DNA from: Zoroaster sp. YZ-2022
Taxonomy: Eukaryota > Echinodermata > Asteroidea > Forcipulatida > Zoroasteridae
Assembly: GCA_029582265.1 (NCBI GenBank)
Contig: CM055821.1
Coordinates: 46,662,473 to 46,726,472 of the forward strand
DNA length: 64,000 nt
Direction: 5' to 3'
Shown: positions 1 through 11,111 of the stretch, in pieces
Numbering within the stretch: position 1 is the stretch's first letter
Layout: every line of letters begins with the position of its first letter
Program-made: the position numbers and the translations under genes
The notes under the pieces: model-generated
The model's input: only the letters and a program-made list of their open reading frames with translations
Database searches by the model: none
What the model was told of the DNA's origin: nothing

Positions 1-870
1 GAAAAATTTGGGTTGACGAGAGACTAACGTTAACATGACTGATAATCATTTTTCATTTGCCTAGGCCTAATGATAGGGAGGACAAAGTGAAAACTGAAGT
101 TTTAATAATCGAGGTGGAAAACAGACATGGCAAAAGTTTACAACCTCGCACTCATTGCATGAGGATTTGGTCATTAGAAAGTGTTGCAGATAAAATGCGA
201 GATTGTGTACGGTCTTGCGAATGCTATTTTTAGAAAGAGCGAGAATTCTGCTTTAGATTGATACATAACGCAACCGTGACGTCTTTCGCTAACGTACCGT
301 TCAGTGAGATTTAATGTTTATGATTTAATTTTTTAAATGTTAAACTGGAGTATTACTTATGAACGTAACATAATTAGAAAGAGAATATAAGCTTTCTTTT
401 GAGTGTAAGGTTGACTTATTTGGAAGGTGTCTTCACCCAGTGCTTTTGCTTTGAAAATTCGTATACTGGAAATTTTTTCAGTGCCACTTTTGAGACCGCG
501 CGTGGAAAGATTGATTTTCAGTACAAGGTACGAACTTCAAGATTTGATTTCTCAAAAAATAAATGTAGCATCCTTTTCAAATTTGGAGTTGTAGAAAAAA
601 CTTTTCTTAATAATAGTTTTATATTATCAATATAAATATTTAAAAAAATAAAATTTAGATATCCAAAAAAATTATTGAAAATGGCTTGTTGTACTCCGCA
701 CGCATATTTTTCGCCAGTTTAATTGTATTTGTATCGTGCCGTCATATGTTTTCGATCGACATGTATTTTCGATCCCCCACTTTGATTCCCTTTTACCGCG
801 AGATAGTGCGAGATCCACAGTGACCAGAAGCTCTGTTGTAACGTCCACGCTCCGTGCTATCGGCAGGCTT
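1..870. other. AT-rich non-coding sequence
   Basis: No gene, RNA or clear transposon end is recognised. Around positions 780-870 the base composition becomes less AT-rich just before an ATG at 873. That ATG opens a short frame (MLRIKFPV) ending at a GTAAGT donor, which could be a 5' exon of the transposase relic that follows. A TAACGTTA palindrome occurs near position 25. Confidence 0.3.
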
Positions 871-1488
871 CAACATGTTGAGAATAAAGTTCCCTGTCGT
901 AAGTGACACACAAAGTTTATATAATGCTTAATTTTTTGGTATAGATCACTAATGCAATATTTTACTAATAATCAAATGTGTCAAAGAAACACAATCCATT
1001 GTCAAATATTCCAAAGCGTAAGTTTCGTCTGCCAGATAAAGTTTCATTTTTCTAAAAGTAGCACGATAGATCACGTGATGTTGTTGCTATTTGGGATTGT
1101 ATGGCGTTATATGTTGGAATAAAATTAAGTTTATCTCAAGTGGAAATTACATTGTTATATTCTTCTTTGTTTTACTGCAGACTGTGATCATTTCTGATGA
1201 GCCCGATAAACATGATCTGTCCACATTTTTTTTTTTTAAAATGAAAGCTTCATTGGCTAGATGAGGCTCCTTTCTCAAAATCACACATATTACATTCATA
1301 CGTTGCCAGATAATCAGAATGTTATGAATTTTTTGTATTGGGGAAATAGAACAGTTACTTTTATTTTATTTATGTATTTATTTTATGCTGTAAGGACAAA
1401 AAAAAATAATAAAATTAATTATTGAATTTTATGAACAGATTTGATGTTTTTTTAATGGCAATATTTCCATTTATTTTATTTTCTGCAG

Positions 1489-3287
1489 ACTGTGATCAAT
1501 AAAGGGAAGGCCAGCTACAGATGTTATTCTCAAGAATCTCTTGATAATGCATATGAGGCTGTAGTTGGTCAGGGAATCCCAATTAAAAAGGCTTCAAGGA
1601 CTATTTCTATGTTCCCTATTCGCTGCATGACAGAATTAATGGTAAAACCAAATTGAAACTACTAGGTCTGGCCCTGAACCCCTGTTGAGTCAAGAAGAGG
1701 AGCAAACTCTGGTACACATTGAGTTGATGTCTTCAGCTTTGGCTATGGATACACCTCGCACTGAAGTTACAGCACTTGCTACTGACTTGGCAATCCACCT
1801 TGGAAGAAAGAAGTCAGATAAGCCTCTCACTACAGTGGTTTTACAGCTTCATGAACGCTGGCAGAACTCAAGGTGCAGAAACCAGATCACTTTCGAGATA
1901 ATGAGAGCTAAAAAGCTACTTCTCTGGAGACAGTCAATAAACACTGTGAACTGGAGCACATTTTTAAAGAAATATAACCTGAAGGATCGAGCCACAGGCC
2001 ATCTACAATATTGATGAGAAGGGCATCGTTGAGAACCATACACCTCCATGTATTGTATCCTCACGCCACGAAGTACCTCCTTCAGTAGTAACCATGGGTA
2101 AATCATTCTCTACGACAACAGTAATTGGATGTGGGAATGCTCTTGGTATGGCATTGCTCCCCATTTTTTCATATTCAAGGGACAGCGATGCGTGAAATTC
2201 TTGTCCGGTTGTACTACTGGTACAGGAGGGGCAGTCAGTGACCGGCTGGTCTAACTCAGACATTTTTCAGAGATACCTTGAAGACCATTTCAGCAAATAC
2301 TCCATTCCAGCTACATCAGATAACCATCTCTTGATATTGTATGATGGACATAAGTCTCATGTGTCACTATCACTCATTCAATGGGCACGGAGAGAAATAT
2401 CATTCTATTTGTACTTCCAGCACACACTTCACATATTCTTCAGCCGATGGACGTTGGATGTTTTGGACCATTTGAAAAATCCTCAATGGTAGCAGAGACA
2501 CACACTCATATGCGGCACCGTATGCAACATCTGGAATTGACAGGTACTCCCTATATGTGAGATAGCTTGCAAGGCATATACATGTGCACTTACACCAAAT
2601 AACCTGTAAGCATCATTCAGTGTGGCATCTACCCAGTTGACCGGATAGTTCTGTAGAACCAATCAAGCTTTCTGCCAGCAACAGTTTTCACTTCATCAAC
2701 AGTTAATTGTCCAGAGAACATTTCAGCTGCGCATAACTTCCACATCTGTCATGGCAGCTGAGAAACCTACGGCTGATGACACTCCCGACAGATGCACCAA
2801 CTTTTCAGGAAAGCTGAAGCGGTGCTGACAGAGAACACTAAACAAACAAAGAAGCGTAAAGTTCTTAGCGCTGTAGTAGGAGGTAAAGCCATCACTGAAG
2901 ACACAGTTGTAGATAACATCAGGAGGCCATCAGGAGCAACAAAAAGAAACCAAAGAAATCTGTCACCAAGAGTTCACCAAAACCCAGTACTTCTGGAACA
3001 AGTCATCAGAACAGAAAACCAAGAAATCAACCAATGGTTATGGATGACGAACAGTGCGATGCTGAATCTCAAACAACTGATCCCAAAGACCTCTGTTGCA
3101 AGTGCAAAAAGGTTGCAACCAACAGAACTAAGAAATATTGACTACATTTCCTTTGTTTCATGGGCACAGTGCACATATCCTGACTATGCAGTCACTAAAC
3201 AAATTTTACTTAAGATTTTGCACCAAATAGCGTTGTTACATGAGCATTCGATATTTTGGTGCCTTTGCCACCATCAGTCAGAAGAAT
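1489..3287 (+). pseudogene. pogo/Jerky-type DDE transposase relic
   Basis: This is a broken copy of a transposase of the pogo branch of the Tc1/mariner superfamily (CENP-B, Tigger and Jerky relatives). The order is typical. An N-terminal helix-turn-helix segment lies near 1530-1640 (SLDNAYEAVVGQG). A middle region follows with LLSQEEEQTLVHIELM from 1680. The DDE core has IYNIDEKG (first Asp codon 2013-2015), TGWSNSDIFQRYLEDHF from about 2238, LYDGHKSH (second Asp 2343-2345) and PMDVGCFGPFEKS (third Asp 2450-2452). A basic Lys/Ser-rich tail spans about 2790-3280. The pieces lie in different frames: breaks occur near 1625-1680, 2005-2012, 2190-2235 and 2400-2445, so no full transposase can be made. 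A possible upstream exon at 873-896 joins in frame to the CAG/ACTGTG acceptor at 1489. Family-level identity is firm; the subfamily is not. Confidence 0.75.
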
Positions 3288-3582
3288 AAAACCTAAAACA
3301 GATAAAAAAATGAAGGGTACTATAAAATTGTAGCAAATATTATTTCAACAAGTAAAAAAGAATACAAAATGAAAACAAATATTGCCATTCATTGTTAAAC
3401 TTGCCATTCAGTTTTCATTGAATAGGAAAATTTCCTTGTTGGTTGCAAGAAATATTAAACTTCCACTTTCCTGGCTGTGTCTCCAAAAAAAGAAGTAAAA
3501 AGTAAAAGAATAAAGATATAATATACAAGAGGCAATCAATAAAATAACAATGAACAATATTAAGAACAATAAAAAGATATCT

Positions 3583-3608
3583 CACACACACACACACACA
3601 CACACACA
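3583..3608. repeat. (CA)n microsatellite
   Basis: An uninterrupted run of CA dinucleotides lies just left of the Harbinger-like MITE. Confidence 0.9.
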
Positions 3609-3616
3609 TCAGTTAA

Positions 3617-4383
3617 GGCCAATGAAAGTTGATTACTAGTTTCTCGTCAGCCATTTATCAAATTTTGGTGAGTTTTTTTTTTCATTATTCATTATTCATT
3701 ATTTTTCATCAAGGAAAAATGCAACCCATACATACTAACAAACTGCCATTTTTGAAACAGATTTAGGTTCTAAATTCACTGCCCAGAAATGTGAGTTTGA
3801 TGCCAATATCAGTTCTATTGAGTTGTGAAGAGAAGGACATGAAGAACTGGCTACCACGCACCTTTATGGCGCACACATCTACCCGTGCAGTCATTTTCAA
3901 ATTGCTGTTCCATTTCTGGCGATCGATCGATCATGCCAACCTCGTACCACGGCGACAATACCCGGACCGGATAGGCCGGGCACATAGTATGCGATCTGGA
4001 AGCGAGGTTGCAATTGTGACCTGTGAACGCGTCATTCCGCGGCTCTCAGCGGCATGCACCGCTGCATGTACACTATATTACCCACCATGCCATGGGTTTT
4101 CTTCGCGAAATCTGTGAAGCTAGGCAGGATCAAGCGCTTCCATAAGGCCCAGCTGTATGGAAGGTGGGCACCACCGGTATGTTGCATGATACAATGAAGC
4201 TGCAAAACATCAATCACAAGAATCGGAATGGTTCCTTTTAGCAGGAGTAGTTTGCGTCCGGATTTTCGGATTTTCCCAAAAATGTTTTGCAATAATGAAA
4301 TTTACACATAATGAAATTTTTTGCGGGGCCAAAATCACGTCGCGAGGCGCTGACCGAAAACTAGTAATCAGCTTTCATTGGCC
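3617..4383. mobile_element. Harbinger-like MITE (TAA target duplication)
   Basis: Inverted ends of about 36 bases begin GGCCAATGAAAG on the left. The right end read on the opposite strand begins GGCCAATGAAAGCTGATT. A TAA stands immediately outside both ends (3614-3616 and 4384-4386). A three-base TWA duplication with GGCC-starting termini is the hallmark of the PIF/Harbinger superfamily. No transposase is visible inside, so this is a 767-bp non-autonomous element. Confidence 0.7.
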
Positions 4384-4386
4384 TAA

Positions 4387-5610
4387 TGGATTTTTGAGCT
4401 AAAATGACCAAAATGATCTCCGACTCTGCTGAGCTCTCCTCGTGTGGATTTCACCATTGAAACTATAAAATCATCGTTATGGATAATGGATCATAATCAT
4501 TTCCCTGGTCAAAACGTTTTGACTTTATTTATTAACTAAAATAATCGTCTCACTAAGCGGCGGTGGAAGTTTGGACAACACTTCTACCATTTTTGAGACA
4601 TTTGCATGCCATACTAGCGTCTGAAGTTGATGTAGAATTGCCGTCATTCAATGAAAGGATCGAAAACATATGGCCACCTGGTGCTGCCATCCCGCGTACA
4701 CTGTACCACTGTAAATGGCGGATGATCTTTCGGAACGAAAGACTGGAAATACGATCATTTCAACAGGTTATGAACTGAAATTGTCATATTAAAAGGTTGG
4801 TTAAATGATTTTTAAAAATTCCATTTAGTTTCTGCTTCCGAACAATTTTCCCGTTATCCGATCGAAAACCCATGACACCAGGATACATATAGCGCGTCGC
4901 ATGCGACCACGCTACTATGAGTAATGGAATGATTTAGCCAACCGTTCACTGTCTGTAGCATGCATGATGACAGATTGACACATCATCCCATGTGCATTTG
5001 TTTACATTTCTATTCCAACTTTGATATATTAATTATTAGTCATTACTGTGCAACTCATTGTCGTCATGATTGACAATCACATTAAAATGTTCAATTTTGG
5101 CTACAGACATTAGGGCCTAGTCATGCTTAGTAGGCTACATGATTATAATAACTGTTGCATGAAAACTTAAATTTTTACTTTAGATTAAAAACATACAATT
5201 TTAGCATCCATTCTCCCTCCATGACAGTCCCCCAGTTCTCATCTGTTACTGTGACAACTGTGGCATCTACAACTATCACCAAGACGGCCGTAAAGGCGAA
5301 AAACAATGTTCGTTCCACGTTCATTTTTTCAACACTTTCCGCGTTGGTGGTGCAGAAGTCGACGTGTACAATGTGTGAAACTTGTTTCCCAAGTTACTAA
5401 CGGCAAATTGCTACCTTCTACATGAGATGTCGTCAGGTTGCCAAACATTGCACAGACGCCTTGCCTTGAAATTCCACGCACAGCGCCACCAAGAGTCAAT
5501 GTATTTATTATGTATGGAGCGCAACAAGTTTACAAACTTTGTTTTATGTTCATCATTCAGCACAAGTATTTGAAATCAATTTTATAAAGACACCCAAAAA
5601 CTAAGAAAAG
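4387..5610. other. unannotated non-coding stretch
   Basis: Short open frames occur, but none has family resemblance, splice context or coding texture. Nothing further is recognised. Confidence 0.3.
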
Positions 5611-5613
5611 AGA

Positions 5614-5985
5614 AAATGGGGTGGGATGGGATGGGATGGGATGGGGTGGGGTGGGGTGGGGTGGGATGGGGTGGGATGGGATGGCCGGGTGGGGTGGGGT
5701 GGGATGGGGTGGGATGGGGTGGGATGGGATGGGATGGGATGGGGTGGGGTGGGGTGGGATGGGGTGGGGTGGGCTGTGGGGTGGGCTGTGGGGTGGGCTG
5801 TGGGGTGGGCTGTGGGGTGGGCTGTGGGGTGGGCTGAGGGGTGGGCTGAGGGGTGGGCTGTGGGGTGGGCTGTGGGGTGGGCTGAGGGGTGGGCTGTGGG
5901 GTGGGCTGAGGGGTGGGCTGAGGGGTGGGCTGTGGGGTGGGCTGAGGGGTGGGCTGAGGGGTGGGCTGAGGGGTGTTCTTGGGGG
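5614..5985. repeat. G-rich tandem repeat (GGGAT/GGGGT and GGGTGGGCTGWGG units)
   Basis: The plus strand is a purine-rich ladder: first GGGATGGGGTGGGATG-type 5-base steps to about 5770, then about fourteen GTGGGGTGGGCT/GAGGGGTGGGCT units of 15 bases. Dense GGG/GGGG tracts could form G-quadruplexes. Three plus-strand frames and one minus-strand frame stay open across it only because the repeat lacks stop codons; these are not genes. A second block of the same 15-base unit occurs at 6863-6965. Confidence 0.9.
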
Positions 5986-7825
5986 TTGGGGGGTTGTTAC
6001 AAAAAAGTGTAACTGTCAATTGAAAGATACAAATTGTATAATTTTTAAAAGATTACTCAATCTTTATAATTTGTCTTCCAATGGTTGTGGGCAAAAAAAT
6101 AGCCTGTAAGTTAACATATAAAGTAGCATTTAGATTAATTAATTTACCTCTCAGCCTTCAATAAAAATCATAATTTGGCAATAAATTTTTCCATTCACAT
6201 TGTCCTTGGTCACTTTATTCCACGGATGTACTCTTCCACTCATTGCAACAAAACACCAAACTGTGATGAGCTGCACTGAAGTGCCCCTCACAGCAACTCC
6301 AACATTAAACTCTGCCTCTGATATCTTAAAAAGTAGCTGGGAGAAAGGCTCCTGTTAGAACAATTGTCTTTTGGAGTTTTCTCTTAGCGAGATAGGCAGC
6401 CAACACGTTCAATCATTGTATCTGTGCCATGTGTAATCAAGATAGGCGATCTGTGTAGCTTGCTGACATCTCTTCCATAAAAGCTCCCTGTAAACAAAAT
6501 AAAGTAAACAAAATAATCCATATTTATTTTTTAAATACCTTTTCATTTGAAAAGATATTTCAATCAGAAAATCTTTTGTTCTGGAGTACAACGTGAATAA
6601 TTGGGTGTTCAGTAATCCAAATTTGTAAGTGTGTATTTTTTTCTGAACTAGCTACAGACAAAGTGACATACAAACCAGAAAAGGATGGGAGGGGCAGAAC
6701 ATTTTTTTAGGGGGTTGAATATCAAAACAATTTTTTCAGTACTACAAAAATTACAATGAAATAATCAAAGGGAGAGAAAAACAAAGCAAAGTGAGGGAAT
6801 GGGAGTGTGTTATTTTAACGATTTTAGGGGGGGCTACAGCCCCCCCTTAGCCCTCCTTAGCTGAGGGGTGGGCTGTGGGGTGGGCTGAGGGGTGGGCTGA
6901 GGGGTGGGCTGTGGGGTGGGCTGTGGGGTGGGCTGAGGGGTGGGCTGAGGGGTGGGCTGAGGGGTGTTCTTGGGGGTTGGGGGGTTGTTACAAAAAAGTG
7001 TAACTGTCAATTGAAAGATACAAATTGTATAATTTTTAAAAGATTACTCAATCTTTATAATTTGTCTTCCAATGGTTGTGGGCAAAAAAATAGCCTGTAA
7101 GTTAACATATAAAGTAGCATTTAGATTAATTAATTTACCCTCTCAGCCTTCAATAAAAATCATAATTTGGCAATAAATTTTCCATTCACATTGTCCCGAG
7201 TCACTTTATTCCACGGATGTACTCTTCCACTCATTGCAACAAAAACACCAAACTGTGATGAGCACTGAAGTGCCCCTACAGCAACTCCAACATTAAACTC
7301 TGCCTCTGATATCTTAAAAGTAGCTGGGAGAAAGGCTCCTGTTAGAACAATTGTCTTTTGGAGTTTTCTCTTAGCGAGATAGGCAGCCGTTTCAATCATT
7401 GTATCTGTGCCATGTGTAATCAAGATAGACGTCTGTGTAGCTTGCTGACATCTCTTCCATAAAAGCTCCCTGTAAACAAAATAAAGTAAACAAAATAATC
7501 CATATTTATTTTTTAAATACCTTTTCATTTGAAAAGATATTTCAATCAGAAAATCTTTTGTTCTGGAGTACAACGTGAATAATTGGGTGTTCAGTAATCC
7601 AAATTTGTAAGTGTGTATTTTTTCTGAACTAGCTACAGACAAAGTGACACATACAAACCAGAAAAGGATGGGGAGGGCAGAACATTTTTTAGGGGGGCTG
7701 AATATCAAAAACAATTTTTTTTTCAGTACTACAAAAATTACAATGAAATAATCAAAGGGAGAGAAAAACAAAGCAAAGTGAGGGAATGGGAGTGTGTTAT
7801 TTTAACGATTTTAGGGGGGGCTACA
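5936..7825. repeat. ~1-kb direct tandem duplication
   Basis: The segment from the last G-rich units through 6850 recurs at about 6863-7825: same G-rich units, same spacer starting TGTTCTTGGGGGTTGGG, same asparaginase last exon, same intron piece, same C-rich end. The copies differ by scattered single-base changes and small indels. The right copy carries the intact exon. The left copy carries several frame-breaking indels. Confidence 0.9.
6168..6487 (-). pseudogene. decayed duplicate of asparaginase last exon
   Basis: This is the left-hand copy of the terminal exon at 7160-7469. Its acceptor (TTTACAG) and the first codons (ELLWKRCQQATQ) are intact. The frame then breaks by small indels: an extra base after the CAAGATAG segment, a changed CAACACG stretch, an extra A in the AAAAAG run, and others near 6280-6295 and 6250. 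The conserved ITHGTDTM block cannot be read in one frame. It could be a true pseudo-exon or a duplicated haplotype with low base quality. Confidence 0.8.
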
Positions 7826-8915
7826 GCCCCCCCTTAGCCGCCCCCCCCCCCCTGGATCCGCCAATGGAGGGGGTGTTCATCATCGGGCGGTGACTGGATG
7901 TATTGCAGAATAAATTTCACAATAATGGTTGATAAATAAGGTACAGCATCTGTAATTTACAGATGCTATGATGTTCTCACCCACTATGGTGAAATTTGTT
8001 CTGCAATACATCCAGTCACCACCCCGGCCTTGATGAACATCAAAGTGTATCCAGATATTCACCTGTCTTCATCGTTTATGTCTTGACTGTCCTTCTTGCA
8101 AACTGTCTCAAAAACAAACGTCACATCAGTGAGAATTCGCTGCATCATGCAACGCACAGCAGATTCTCCAATCTCAAATGCATATCCTCCCTTTACTCTT
8201 GGGTAGTCCTTGTCAATTGTACCTGGAGCATATAGAAGAAGGAACACAAATAACAAATGATGAATAAATGTTCTAAAAACAGAAAAAAATATGGAAAAAA
8301 TATTTGAAAAGCCAGGATAGGTGATAAATCAAACAGCTACATAGAATATATTATATGGCTACCCACTGAAAAGAAGTGCACACTATTGTTGTATGTAGTC
8401 ATCATAGAGGATTGGATGGGAACACATAAACACCATACCATGCACTGTAAACAAAATTGCAGATCAAAAATTTCTGATTTTATTTTAGGTTCTACCCCCT
8501 TAATGGCTATAAAGAGCATTGAGCAATCATATCGAGAGACAAGTTGGCATTGGCTGATCTAGGGGGAGGGGCATGTCCCCCCTCCCCTCATCATTTAGAT
8601 GTGAATGTAAATTAGCATACATTTGTTGTGCCCCCCTCCTTTTTCAGTGCCCTCCCTTTTTTGCGGTGTGTCCCCCTTTTTCGAGACCGTGGAAACGCCC
8701 CTACAATTAGTTGGCACTGTTGATGTTTGATGTATGCAGACATGTGATTGTACTCTGGGTGAAATACCCTGTTTGAGTCAAGTACATGTATACCATGGAG
8801 GAAGGTTCCTTCCTCCACGAGTATACACACAAAAGGTGGCTAGAAATACATCTTTACTCGTCGTCACTTATTGCTTACCACCGGTTTGCAGAACCAATAT
8901 TTCTAGTTCACCCAT
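7160..8915 (-). CDS. short-form L-asparaginase, bacterial-like, three exons
   Basis: It is predicted to hydrolyse L-asparagine to aspartate and ammonia. Exons on the minus strand are 8879-8915, 8063-8222 and 7160-7469, with phases 1 and 2. Donors are GTAAGC and GTGAAT; acceptors are CTCCAG and TTTACAG. The total is 507 bases, or 168 residues plus stop. The N-terminal active-site block TGGTIDKDYPR (T11) is rebuilt exactly across intron 1. The second active-site block ITHGTDTM gives T87 and D88, followed by TIVLTGAFLPATFK and GVFVAMSGRV near the C-terminus. This single-domain family of about 165-170 residues is known mainly from bacteria and is much shorter than the ~330-residue two-domain asparaginases and animal ASPG. 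There is no signal peptide, so it is probably cytosolic. Metazoan introns show it is not contamination. The start ATG is chosen because it directly precedes the conserved strand ILVLQTGG. Enzyme family: confident. Horizontal origin: inference. Confidence 0.88.
7884..8034. repeat. small foldback element in asparaginase intron 2
   Basis: GGTGACTGGATGTATTGCAG near 7885 is matched in inverse by CTGCAATACATCCAGTCACC near 8012-8031. The arms are about 32 bases, and the centre contains a smaller palindrome (CATCTGTAATTTACAGATG). It looks like a tiny MITE or a hairpin-forming insertion just beside the exon 2 donor. Confidence 0.75.
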
Positions 8916-9330
8916 GGTGCCAATCAGACTATCATCATCATTCAAACCTATAGAAAGAACGTTCGTCGAAGCTGTAGGCCAACTACCCACGTGTATATCA
9001 CCCCAAAAAAATTACGGCCGGCCACCAGTCCTGCAGCATGCACCGTACATACCTACACCACCGACGCGTCGCCTCTGTACCATCTGCTCTAACACGGTGG
9101 CGAGGCACTGATGAATATGAGCCACTGACATTGAATGCGACCGGGATGAAAAGGGGGTCTTTCACCAATCTACGTGATATATAATAGTTTTTTTTCTTTG
9201 ATTAATTAGTTGATCTAATTGATTAATTAGTTTATACATTTTTTTTCTTATGATTAAATCGTTTCAGTTGGGCTGTTTAAATAAAAGCTCAAACGCCAAA
9301 AATTATATGAATTATTTGGTCTGAACAAAG
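8916..9330. other. upstream region of asparaginase gene
   Basis: This region must hold the promoter and 5' leader of the minus-strand asparaginase gene. 8990-9110 is richer in CpG than the surroundings (CGGCCGG, GACGCGTCGCC). No TATA box or other element is identified with confidence. Confidence 0.3.
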
Positions 9331-9334
9331 AAAA

Positions 9335-9405
9335 ATAGCAGGATTTTAACCTGGGACCACTGGATTGATGTGCTGGTGCTCATCCAACTGAGCCATCTAG
9401 CCCTA
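9335..9405 (-). repeat. tRNA-like head of a SINE
   Basis: On the minus strand the sequence begins AGGGCTAGATGGCTCAGTTGG. It contains a perfect internal Pol III A box (TGGCTCAGTTGG) and a weaker B box (GGTTAAAATCC) about 40 bases downstream. The cloverleaf is not preserved, and an AT-rich body follows. This is a tRNA-derived SINE, not a tRNA gene. Confidence 0.55.
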
Positions 9406-9554
9406 TGTTGACAGTCTGTTTATTAAATATCTTTGTTCTAGGGGAGCTAGTCAGAAGTCAGATTTTTAACTTCTTGAACTCTTCAAATAGACTAAAATAT
9501 TCCCCCTACCACAGGCAATTAGGAAAATTAGGGGTCTTACCTTGTGTATTACAG

Positions 9555-9652
9555 GAAGTTAAACAAAACAAAACAAAACCAAACCAAACAAATCCAAACA
9601 AAACCAAAACCCAAAACAACACAACACAACACAAAACAAAACAAAACAACAG
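9555..9652. repeat. A/C-rich simple repeat
   Basis: Degenerate AAACAAAACC/AACACAAC low-complexity sequence. Confidence 0.8.
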
Positions 9653-10338
9653 ACTCTTTATATATAAATTTTACTGACAAACTGTGTTTCAAAAGCATAC
9701 ATTAGCGGAAAGGTATCCAAAATGTTTAATTTCGAATGCAATATTACTTATGACATGATTGTTGAAATAAATATTCAAAGGTATCTGCTAGAACTATATT
9801 TAAGCAAGTTTGTGAGTAACAAAATGGTGGTTGTGGACTGGTATAAGAAAATAAAAAAATACAAGTCTTAGAACTGAAAAATTAAATCAAACTTATATAT
9901 TTTCAAAACTTATATTGAATATAATATTTAAAATATATAATATTGAATAATATTTTACTGAGCTAAATTAATATAAGATTAATTCATGGACCTACAGGAT
10001 AATTATCATCAGCATTTAAGCCTTGCTGGTCATGGATTTCTATATGGATGAAGGGTATGTCCATTGAATAATTATCTGAAAGTCAAGCTGACATAATTAT
10101 CAAAAGGTCACAATACTCATTGTCTTAAACATAAGCAATTTTTATTCTAGTAAATAAATCCTTTTTGATGTTATATTGAAATAAAGTAATATAAAAAACT
10201 TGGAGTAGAACATGGATATTCTATTTGTATCCCTATTTTCCCAACATTTTTGGTTTAAATCTGTACAATATTTTTTTTACAATAAGAAAGTATGTTATTT
10301 CACAAAATATACCAGGGCATTGAATAAAGAATAATTAA

Positions 10339-10618
10339 AGGGAAAGTACAACATCGGTAATTACTGGATTAGCAAATTAAAAAAAAAAAAATCCAAAAAT
10401 TTACTTGGTATAAAGATGGTACATGTATCAATCCCCCTCAAGATGTTTTCATCTGAAGTTCTTTCATCAAAAAGATAAAATGTATTGTTTTGTTGCAAGT
10501 ACAAAATTAATTACCTATTCTGATGAAACTTTCAGAGGTTAATTTTACGATATATTTCTTGGAAACTGGACGGCTGAAATGAACTTTAGTTACCAAATAC
10601 CCATGCTGTACCTTCCCT
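10339..10618. mobile_element. TTAA-flanked MITE (AGGGAAAGTACA ends)
   Basis: TTAA at 10335-10338 and 10619-10622 flank inverted ends AGGGAAAGTACAACAT and AGGGAAGGTACAGCAT (right end read in reverse). A TTAA duplication points to piggyBac- or Kolobok-type mobilisation. There is no coding content. It lies downstream of TAF6L. Confidence 0.7.
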
Positions 10619-10631
10619 TTAAGTGAAAAAA

Positions 10632-10970
10632 TAAGTAATAATAAAAATGTGGACTTATATAGTGCACGTATCCACCAAACTGGTGCTCAAGGCGCATTAT
10701 ATTATTACCCCTGCTCATCAGGCTCATAAATCATTCCTGAAACCATCTCAGCTCCCTGGGGAGTATACAGCTCAATTGCTGCCATTTTGGCGCATATAGG
10801 GCTAATCAAACACAAAAACCAACTCTGCCCTCACAGGTACCCATTTACCCCTGGGTGGAGAGAAGCAATTATGGTAAAGTGTCTTGCTCAAGGACACAAG
10901 CACCATGGTCGCAACCATCAGAACACAAATCCAATGCACTAAACCGCTCGACCATGGCAATCCAGTGAAT
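10632..10970 (-). mobile_element. tRNA-derived SINE, family 1
   Basis: On the minus strand the head includes the A-box-like TGGTCGAGCGG and the shared core CTTGAGCAAGACAC, ACCATAATTGCTTCTCTCC and GCTGAGATGGTTTCAGG, ending in a short ATTATT tail. The same family occurs at 16735-17000 (minus) and 58456-58822 (plus). Confidence 0.8.
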
Positions 10971-11111
10971 AATTTATAGACATTGATAGCAAATGTTGCA
11001 ATGAGACAGACCCATATGGGGGCTCTTTTGTATAATAGATTGGAATATCATAACTTTGATATCTTGTACAGTCTCCTCAAGGATTTCAGTCTTGCCATGA
11101 TAACATCCAAG

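Noticed and set aside
5582..6109. Long overlapping open frames on both strands (Gly/Trp-rich and Pro/Thr/Gln-rich)
   Set aside because: They are translations of a G-rich tandem repeat that lacks stop codons; no start context, splice sites or domain.
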